A stretch of 64,000 nt of DNA, from the NCBI RefSeq assembly GCF_000699445.3, contig NC_067198.1, positions 42,463,691 to 42,527,690 on the forward strand, given 5' to 3'. Each line of letters opens with the position of its first letter. Position 1 is the first letter of the stretch. The translations under genes were made by a program, and so were the position numbers. The DNA comes from Schistosoma haematobium. Taxonomy: Eukaryota > Platyhelminthes > Trematoda > Strigeidida > Schistosomatidae. Under the pieces are notes generated by a model that saw only the letters and a program-made list of their open reading frames with translations, was not told the origin of the DNA and ran no database searches. This document shows, piece after piece, positions 55,481 through 64,000 of this stretch.

Positions 55481-56505
55481 CCCAACACGTGTTTATTGTT
55501 ATCATTGATCTAAAAATTCTGTTTAACTCGTAAACCTACTTTAAGTCGATGCATCATATCAGTCATTCCAACATTAACGATCTGATTTAGTTTTATATCG
55601 CAAACTGTCCAAAATTTTAAATGGTGTACTTCTCAAACACATTGGTTTGAGATTCTTGCACTTATAGGTCTAACTTTTTGCGATTTTTCCTAGTTTTCTG
55701 GTTATCAGTCTTTAAAAACCTCCGATTAATGCCTGAACAGTGAAAAAATAGTAAATGCATTGACTTTCAATTCCCTATGGTTTCCTATGTATTGTGTGTT
55801 TGTGAAAATCCCTCCATGTATATACTTGCACTTTGTTCCTATTGATTCTCTTAGTTGTACATTGTTGTCTTTTGATTGCATTTGAATTGTTAATACTTGT
55901 ACTTTTTATTATAGTTTTTGTTTTTCTTACGCATTCACTAAGTTTGTGTTTCTTCCTGAACTGCATCTGTGTTGTTTTACTTGACACTTGTTCTTGGCGG
56001 TAGCCATATTGATTTGCTCCTCCTTTTGTGTGTTCTACCCAGTCAGGATAGAATAACGTTCATTTGTTGTGACTGGTAATTTTCCCTCATCTTTCGTCAA
56101 CTACTTTATTTATTGTAACTTAGATTTTATTGATTGAACAATTATTGGTTGAATAGCCGGGTGGTAATATTTGTTTAGGTAACGATTTACATTTAAATTT
56201 ATGATGAATTATAGAACCGCTATTTACCAGGTTACTTGTTTTGATTTTGACGGGCAAAGGCGCGTGTCTAACGTACCTGGAAGGCTATTCAGCAGTCCAA
56301 ACCGTAGTTTAGATTCTACACTTCCACTTAAGATCTTATAGATTAGAAAGTTTTATCATGACAAATGTACAATTTCAGGATTTTGTCTATTATTAGAACA
56401 GTACTAATAACTAAATGGACCATAATTCTACAACTGTGATACATCAATTGGTAGTCGCTCTGTCGATACATAAATATATGTGAAGTTGTCGTCTATAAAG
56501 AGTGG
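55481..56505. other. Sequence without recognised genes
   Basis: May include the 5' part of the CR1-type element upstream of 55480, but no motif was secure. Confidence 0.4.
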
Positions 56506-56509
56506 CCTG

Positions 56510-56900
56510 CTTGAGCATCTGGCCTACCTGTTCCTGCCATCTAGATATTTCAACAAGTTATCTATTTTTGTTTGTTTCGATATACCATTATGTTTATTAA
56601 TCGCATAACCTATTCTGCTGCGTCTCTGAAAAGTGCACAACTTTTCGTTGTCAAAGTTACAAAAAACTCAATAAGAGACAATGTGGTTGCCGGTAATTTA
56701 CAACGAAATAATGTACATTATTCAGATTTTCATTTACTGAACTGCTAGCACCTAACTGGCGATCACTCAGTGTTTACCACCAGGACCGACCAAGAAGAAA
56801 GAAACGGAAACTTGTTGAAATACTTTGCTCTGAGAATTCTATATTGCACCAAAAATGTAATATTGAATAAAGCTGATAATAATAATAATAATGATAATAA
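56510..56900 (+). mobile_element. Retroelement 3' end with (TAA)n tail
   Basis: Homologue of 8864-9260, ending AATAAAGCTGATAATAATAA. Confidence 0.65.
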
Positions 56901-56904
56901 ATAA

Positions 56905-58330
56905 GCGTCAAGTCGATTGACCGACATGGACCAAAGTAGAAAGGACCGACTTTAATGGGGTCTGCTGGAAATAAAAGCTTGAAAGCGGAACATCTTCCTG
57001 CTCCCGCCTCTGAATGACAACGAGCAGGAAACGCCTAGTGAATTTATTCGCAGGGCTGGGTCTGTTTCTAACAGGACAAAGAACAACATGATCATCCAAG
57101 TCACTGACAATCATCCGGGATCTCACAGTGTTTGTAATGCAAGTTTGATTGCTATCCCAATGAAAGTTGACGAATGTATACAGATCAAGTATAAGAAACG
57201 ACCTAATGTTACTAAAGGCCAGCCCGCCAAACAGTAGCTGGAAATTGGAGACTGATAATTGTGACAGGTCGTTTGTCCTTCACAGAGGCATGGATAGAGG
57301 GAGCTCGAAGCTTACTTTGTCAGCTACTGCCTCAAGATATCTCTGGGGTCACCTTGCTTAAGGTTTATAGACTAGATAACCAGAATGACTTTAATCGGAA
57401 TCAAACCAGGCTACTAAACGTAGCACTTAAATTTCCCGATGATAAGGATCTAATATTACATGATGTTAGTAAATATTTGTCGCTAGTAGGCAATACAAAA
57501 AGATGTAAAGCTGAAAATCAACCAAAAGTTAAGGTGTACTTCAGAATTGAAAATCTGTGGGTGATGAGGCTTTGACAAAGAATGATGCCGAAGTCAGGTT
57601 GGGTGCAGCACGGAGCCATTTAAATTGTCCTCGGATTTGTTGCATAAATGCTCTGAGCTTGATCAACAAGTTGCCGGAGCTGGGTGTGCAGGTATCCGAG
57701 TGTAACCGCCTTCACAGAAACTTCGCTGACATAGTCTGTAAACCCTAGGGGATTTGATTTTAAAGGTTTTACATTACTGAGGGCTAACAGAACCCAGAAG
57801 CGTAAAGGGAGAGTATCCCTATTCATTGGAACTACTATCCCATTAGCCGTCATTGATAACATATCCCGTGAAAGTGAAACGTGCAACTTAGTTAGGTGTT
57901 GTTTGAAATGAAAATAGAAAGAGCTGATGATTAGTTTGGTCTACCGTAGTCCAAACTGTGGGGTGAATAAGGTCCTGTTAGACGTTTCAAACACTTGGCC
58001 ATCAAGTGGTTGGTGTTCAAACTTAAGAGACTATGATCCACCCAGAGTAAATTGGAAAAAATTCTAAGGACCGAGTTGTCAGAAGATCCTTTCGAAAAAA
58101 TCTAGTTGGCGCGGTTATCCTATGTGCTCTGGTGCGACACGTGAAAGAAGCAACTAGGTACGACCCAGACTTCGAATCATCCTTACTAGGTCCCATATTG
58201 ACCCATCATGATGATGACATCAGTAACCTCCATTATATTCCACCCTTGGGTAAGAACGACCGTGTAGTTCTAGCCTTTGCTCTCCATACAGCTGTCAATA
58301 ATATGTGTGAGTTCAATTTAGACTAAACAT
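56905..58330 (+). pseudogene. CR1-type retrotransposon, ORF1 and endonuclease remnants
   Basis: 57365-57575 has NQTRLLNVALKFPDDKDLIL, typical of the gag-like ORF1 of CR1-type elements. INALSLINKLPELGVQVSEC (about 57645-57705) is the start of the AP endonuclease, and RHVKEATRYDPDFESSLL with YIPPLGKNDRVVLAF (58132-58280) is its end; the catalytic SDH is changed to NDR. Large internal deletions, no RT. Opposite strand to 53741-55480, so not the same copy. Confidence 0.75.
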
Positions 58331-59186
58331 TTGGAAAGCAAATATACAAAACATTATGCACTCAGGATTGTCAGTGGACTTGACAATAGATTTGGAATCT
58401 TCCAACGAAATGTCATGGAGGTACTTGAGAATTTGCATGTAAAAAATGCCGCATGTTTCTTGAACAACACCAAGGGATCTGAGAAACTCCCCGCCATGGT
58501 TTAGTAAGGAGAGTAACACTGCTAGGTGAGGGGAAAAGATATGGAGTGGATTTGTAGAATTAGGGTCTACTTCGTTATTAGTACTGTTCTAATAATAGAC
58601 CTAATCCTAAAATTGTAGATTTGTTATGATGTGACTGCCTAATCTATAATACCTTACTTGGAAGTTACACACAACACTAACTCATCGAATCGTAACGAAC
58701 ACCGATATATGATGGAGAGATAAGCTGCATAAGAATGATCACGCCTGCAATGCTGAACCGTGCTATCCGATGAATTCAATTTCGAATGCATGTTGCAGCA
58801 TCCGCCATTATTGGCCTTCTCATATTGTAACAAGTTGAAAGTATATTTTCCTAGTTATCTCGTGTCCAGCTTTGAGGATTGTGGTTAGGAGGCAATGCCA
58901 CTACGGATTAACGTAACTGGGTTATGACGAGACAAAATCTCAATATCCGGAATCTCGGAACACTTGTACATCGATCTTCCACAAGCCTAGAAGATTGTAT
59001 GGAGAAAACATTGTTATTGAATCTATACAGTATTTAAAATTTTTATGCTAGTACGCTTAAACTACGATACTTCTACTTATCAGCTGCACAGAATCTTTTA
59101 AAAAGCTTTTTCTCTTCTTTGTTTTCAACCTAGGCCTTGGCTGTTGCAGCTCATGTTGGTCGCTCTCTTCTGGTCCATCATTTATT
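58331..59186. other. Sequence without recognised genes
   Basis: Nothing recognised; moderate GC suggests further repeat remnants. Confidence 0.4.
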
Positions 59187-59650
59187 CTAATAATAATAAT
59201 AATAATTTATTCTCAAACAACAGTTTGTTACATGAGGCATGCCAATTTACAGGCAAGATCAACTTGTTACAAATGATACAGTATCCACTGTAGTAAATTA
59301 CTCAGCTGGATTGATATTTTATAAGATATGAAATTTAGATGGTTGTAGTCAGCATAACAGTTGGTGTGCTTCATGGAAGTGGCGTTGCAACGTGCAACTG
59401 ATGGTCAAGAATAGATCCATTGAAGGTGGGAGCGTCTAGAAATAGCAACATTATATCGCTTTGGAATATCTGAGGCTTTAAGGATGGTGCAGGATGAAGT
59501 CACCCGTTCCATATCTCAAGGGGGCTGAAAGAGGGAGCAAGTAAAAAGAGAACGAGAAGCAGAGCAGACAATGTGTATGAAAGAAAATTCAAAGTAGGGT
59601 TACTCAGTCTAATTTTCTTTTACTAGAGCATTTAATAAGCAAGAGCATTC
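59187..59650 (-). mobile_element. Possible non-LTR 3' end with (TTA)n tail
   Basis: On the minus strand the sequence ends GAGAATAAATTATTATTATT, a signal-plus-trinucleotide tail like that of the CR1-type 3' ends, but the body is not homologous to them by eye. Confidence 0.4.
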
Positions 59651-60185
59651 TAATAGCTTAAAGAAAACAAGTGTAAACAATGTACGAGTGGGTAAATAAC
59701 TGACAAATGGGGGTGAATCGGAAAGAAGCTAAAAGTATGGGATTATGTGTAGTTACAAAATATGGTGCTGAAAGTAGTATTCTGAGACACAATTGGCTAT
59801 CTCCATTTTTCGGAAGCTATTGGAGCTTTTTCATTTATATATTTGTAATTTTTTTTATAGATTTTATAGGGTCTTGAGTAGGCTTCGTATTTTAGTGAAT
59901 CGTCTAGTTTGCTTGTAATAGGATTACTCGGTAGGGAGTAAAACCAATTCAACGTTCTAAACACGATTTAATGAGGTATTTTGCATGATAAATCGGCATC
60001 AATACCATAAGTTCGTGACATCCCACTAGACCATAAGAAGCCACATTTAAACAAAATGTTCTGCCCTACAGACATGGGTGAATTGAAGTTATCTCCCCAC
60101 CATTATGTTCGTTGGTCAGTAACGTCACTCGCCCTCCTTTTGTGATGTAAGGCTCTCTTACGTTTGTGGTAAGTATGAATACTGC
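59651..60185. other. Sequence without recognised genes
   Basis: Nothing recognised. Confidence 0.4.
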
Positions 60186-60187
60186 TT

Positions 60188-60605
60188 TAATCAAAGTCCC
60201 CAAATGCCCTGGTATGGCCGAAAGTGGGGTGGATTCGCCCTCCCTCTCAAAATACTCTCACACGGCCACGCGTATACAGCCTCTGCCAGGAACGTCCTAC
60301 TCACTGCCTTTTCGTGGCGAAGGTGTTGTTTACGAAAATGAGAGGACGAAAAGCGAATGTCCGGCGCTTTAACCGCATCCCAAACCAAATCAATGGTGCA
60401 CGTAGGCTCCATTATCCTGCGGGAACAAATGGCGTATGAACCAATCGTTGGTCACCGGCTACCATGGGACTGCATCTCTTTACGATTCTCCACTGCCTTG
60501 TGGGTTTGACCTCTAGGTCAGGGGCTTGGGGTGTGGTCCCCTAAGATAACCACCTGTCCGGTTTGGGCACCTGAGCAGTATCACAGCCCACACACAAAAA
60601 CATGA
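60188..60605 (+). mobile_element. R490 copy without tail
   Basis: From AATGCCCTGGTATGGCCG to CACAGCCCACACACAAAAAC. The last ~70 bp and A-rich tail are missing. A short open frame repeats the MRGRKANVRRFNRIPNQ peptide. Confidence 0.8.
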
Positions 60606-60859
60606 TAAACTGTCTACTTGTGAAAAATATTCCTCTCCCTGCAAATAACAATCAAGTATCTCGCATTATCATTATTATCGTTATTATTATTATTTACTAC
60701 GTCATTATTCACCCTCTTTCATTCCTACTCTGTCTATACTTATTTTTTCGACTTATACAGCAGCTCGTCTTTGGTGGAAATTCGACTCTATCTAAACGTT
60801 CTCGAGTCACTGTCCGGTTGAAAATTGTATGTTACCACTGAATATGAGTACTGAAGCAG

Positions 60860-63800
60860 TCTTTTCTGAAACCACGTGCACCATTCAAACTGGCTGCCTT
60901 CAACGTTCGCACACTTATGCAGGTTGGACAACAGATGAGGCTGGTTTTGTCTTTGGAAAGTCTTAATATAGACGTTTGCTGTCTATCCGAGACCCGTATT
61001 CAAGACTCTGGTGAAGAACTACAAATTCACACTCCATCTGTCGCCTCAAAAAGCTTGTTGTACGTGCGTTTATCCTGGGACCCTGTGGCATCTTCGTCTG
61101 GTCTTGCTGGCGTTGGTGTCGCACTAAGTACTAGACCCGAGGCGGCACTAATCGATTGGATCCCCATTAGCAGTCAGTTATGTGCTGTTAGATTAGAGAG
61201 TTCCATCAAAGTGGGAAGAAATCGGCGTGAGAAACGATGTCTTTGCGTCATCTCCACCTATGCCCCGACAGATTGCAGCCCGGATGCAATCAAGGATGAG
61301 TTTTACCACCAGCTATCTGTTCTTCTCCAGAAAGTGCGTTCGACAGATATTGTAGTACTAGCCGGAGACTTGAATGCTCAGGTCGGGCGTCTAGGCACAG
61401 AAGAGAGTCGTTCAGGTGGCCGATGGGGACTTGTTGGTCGCAGGACAAATAACGGGGACCGTCTACTGCTACTGTGCACAGACCACAACCTGTTTCTGGC
61501 TGACACTAACTTTCGGCACAGTTATTGCCGATGTGCCACCTGGCGTCCTCCCTCTGCATCTCGAGCCTGGACTCAGATTGATCACATCACGATCAGCTAC
61601 CACTGGCGTGGTTGTGTATAAGACTGCTGCTCCTTTTGGAGTACCTATCTGGACTCTGATCATGCCTTGGTCTGCGCCAATCTTACCTTACTTTTCAGTG
61701 GCCAACGAAGTGGCCACCACCAAAGGATTGATGTTAGCAAGCTGGTTGCAACTTCTGTTGCAAGTAAGTACCGAACCGAGCTAGTTTCTAGGCTAGCTAC
61801 CATTCCACCGTAAAGTATAGATGAGCACTGGTTGCAATTGCATGAGGACATAAAAATGGCACGTACAGTCAGTTGTGGGTTTGCGAAACGCCCCGCTTTT
61901 AAGCACTGGGTTTCTTCTGGTTCCCTGCAACTCATTGAAGCCCGTCGGTCCACTTCGGGTGACCGTGAGTTTGACCACAAACGAAGGATGTTACGTAAGG
62001 GAATTGGGCAAGGCTTGCGTAAGGACCGAGAAGCCTGGTGGTCGAAGCGTGCTAATGGGCTAAAAGCAGCAGCTGCATCTGGTAACTACCGGAAGCTCTT
62101 ACAACTCATTCGAGGCACTGGCAGCAAGAAGTCTGGTGTGAGCGGAACGCCAATCACTAACATCCATCGACGTCTTGGACGATGGGCAGAATTTTTCGAA
62201 GGGCAGTTCAACTGGCCTGTTGCTCCGGCAACGTCGGTCAGACTGTCCTGCCCTCCATGGCCGGTGACGACTGATCCACCAAATGAGGTGGAAGTCCGCA
62301 AGGAACTTTAACTCTTGAAGCGTTACAAATCACCGGGCCAAGATTACTTACCTCCGGCTCTTTTTAAAGATGGTGGTGACTTTCTGGCTAAGGAATTGAC
62401 GACGCTGTTTACAAAGGTCTGGAAGCTAGAGAATGTACCAACGTCATGGAATCAATCGATAGTTGTCATTATCTTTAATAAGGGTTCACGTCGTTCCTGT
62501 AACAACTATCGGGGGATAAGTCTACTTCCGATTGTGTCCAAGCTATTGGCTTCCGTCATACTTCGTAGGTCGTTCAAAACCCAAGAAAGATTGACTTGTA
62601 ACAGCTCCGGTTGGTTGGTTAAGAGTTGACCCCAAACAACCAAGTATATGCCAAAACAGTATTGTTCAAGTATTCATTCACTTCCTTGTTTTGTATAAGC
62701 GTTATATTCCCTATTATCTTATATTGAATGTTGAGAGCCTTTGTTTGTCTGAACAGATAATCTCACGCTCCACTGTGACTGCGCGAAGATCGAAATAAAG
62801 ACCTATTCACTACTTCTCTGGTTTCTTCTATCAATAGCACGAGGGTTACCTTAAGGCACGAAAGACTCACGAGAAGCAGGCTGTTTCGTTCTGGTCGAGG
62901 ATGTATTGATCATATCTTCACCCTCCGCTAAAGGTTAGAACACTGTCATACTTATCAAAGGCCAACAATCGTAGTGTTTCTTGACATCAGGGCTGCCTTC
63001 GATTCGTTGCATAGGACTGTTCTCTGTGATTGTCTATTGAAGAAGGGTGTGCCTGAGAAGTTTATTAACATCCTAAAAGCCCTATATGCAAACACCTCAG
63101 GCAGAGTGAGGGCATACAACCATCTTTCTCCATTGTTCCATACGAGCAGTGGGGTTAGACAGGGTTGCCCAATCTCACCATTCCTCTTCAACTTTGCCAT
63201 CGATGACATTCTGGAAACAGCTCTGATGGATGTAGGTAATGGCGTTGTGGATCTGTTGCCTGGAGAAAGACTTCTCGACCTTGAGTATGCGGACGATATT
63301 GTCTTACTGTGCGATAATGCCCGAGGCATGCAATCCGCACTTAATCAGTTGGCAATCAGTGTCCGTAGGTATGGTATGTGCTTTGCACCTTTGAAGTGCA
63401 AAGTACTTCTACAAGACTGGCAGGATTCCAATCCTGTACTCACCCTGGATGGTGAGCAGATAGACGTAGTCGAGAGGTTCGTGTATCTGGGTAGCTGCAT
63501 AAGTGCTGGTGGTGGCGTGAGTGATGAAATCAATGCACGTATAGTGAAAGCCAGAGCGGCTTATGCCAGTCTGGGCCATCTTTGGCTCCTTCGTGATGTT
63601 AGTCTGGCTGTAAAAGGTCGGATCTACAACGCGTCGGTGAGAGCAGTTTTGCTCTATGCTTGTGAAACCTGGCCTCTCCGAGTTGAGGACGTTAGACGAC
63701 TCTCTGTGTTCGATCATCGCTGTCTCCGAAGGATTGCTGACATACAGTGGCAACACCATGTCAGTAATGCAGAGGCTTGGCATCGTGTGTTCGGGCACAG

Positions 63801-64000
63801 AGATGATAATTCAATTGGTGTTACCATCTTGAAACCGACTGCGGTGGCTTAGACATGTTCTACGAATGTCGTCCCAGAGAATTCCACGTCGTGCATTATT
63901 TGCCGACTCCGGGACTGGTTGGAAAAAGCGGAGAGGTGGTCAGTATATGACATGGTGTCGGGGCATGAAAGAAAGCTGCAAAGGACTGGCTTGTGTCGGT
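60860..64000 (+). pseudogene. RTE-B non-LTR retrotransposon, long decayed copy
   Basis: Endonuclease at 60890-61680: FNVRTLM, CCLSETRIQDS, STYAPTDCS, VLAGDLNAQVGR (catalytic GDxN), TQIDHITIS, then SDH in a shifted frame. Linker with RLGRWAEFFEGQFNWP (about 62165-62215). RT from 62315: YKSPGQDYLPPALFKDGG, NNYRGISLLPIVSKLL; interrupted near 62598-62860 by an insert; resumes with RSGRGCIDHIFTLR, motif A VFLDIRAAFDSLHR (62969-63012), SGVRQGCPISPFLFNF, catalytic YADD at 63286-63297, then the C-terminal region to the window edge. Lesions: frameshifts near 61610, 61790 and 63840, an in-frame TAA at about 62932. The 292-codon frame at 62974-63852 is the longest intact piece. The 3' end lies outside the window. 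Confidence 0.9.
62598..62860. mobile_element. Insert within the RTE-B reverse transcriptase
   Basis: About 260 bp with no RT homology lies between GAAAGATTGACT and GAAAGACTCACG, both coding the same ERLT residues. It starts TGTAACAG, holds a TATA-like TTGTATAAGCG and an AATAAA, and has GGTTAC near the far end. LTR-like, but clean TG...CA ends and a duplication could not be fixed. Confidence 0.5.

Overview
This window looks like genomic DNA from a blood fluke (genus Schistosoma). It is AT-rich and full of simple repeats, and its genes are split by introns. It carries the repeat set typical of schistosomes: RTE-clade and CR1-type non-LTR retrotransposons, a Penelope-like fragment, solo LTRs, and short tRNA-headed elements that carry hammerhead ribozymes (the SM-alpha type and a relative). 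I cannot fix the species from sequence alone.

Two host genes can be supported. (1) 47874-53260, minus strand, is a complete 12-exon gene for the U3 snoRNP protein RRP9 (U3-55K). I rebuilt it by hand: the exons sum to 1398 nt (465 residues plus stop) and every splice junction keeps frame. Six of its eleven introns are only 32-41 nt long. (2) 36423-37628, plus strand, is one long exon, probably the last of its gene, coding a protein with a probable BEN domain between low-complexity Ser/Asn and Thr tracts. Its upstream exons were not found.

Layout. 1-36 kb: gene-poor repeat field with many copies of a roughly 400-bp tRNA-headed hammerhead SINE (here SINE-B), SM-alpha-like elements, a ~490-bp retroposon-like repeat (here R490), pieces of an RTE element (RTE-A, best copy 31663-34120), solo LTRs with target-site duplications, and a Penelope-like GIY-YIG fragment at 35.1 kb. 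36.4-37.6 kb: BEN-domain exon. 37.6-47.7 kb: repeats again, with a second RTE family (RTE-B) 3' end at 45.3-46.0 kb. 47.9-53.3 kb: RRP9, whose long introns hold further RTE-B, R490 and hammerhead-bearing repeats. 53.3-60.6 kb: decayed CR1-type retrotransposons in both orientations. 60.9-64.0 kb: a decayed but long RTE-B copy that runs off the right edge.

The most interesting signal is at repeat scale. Three distinct repeat families here carry hammerhead motifs. Two of them recur as head-to-head inverted dimers with ribozymes on the outside and tRNA-like promoters facing each other. One dimer (8304-8772) is almost perfectly palindromic, has two identical consensus hammerheads, and is flanked by a 15-bp target-site duplication, so it probably inserted as one unit. 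Other SINE-B copies are direct tandem dimers with a period of about 335-410 bp, which fits a retrozyme-like life cycle. Repeat coordinates are accurate to about 5-20 bp unless a duplication or splice site is named.
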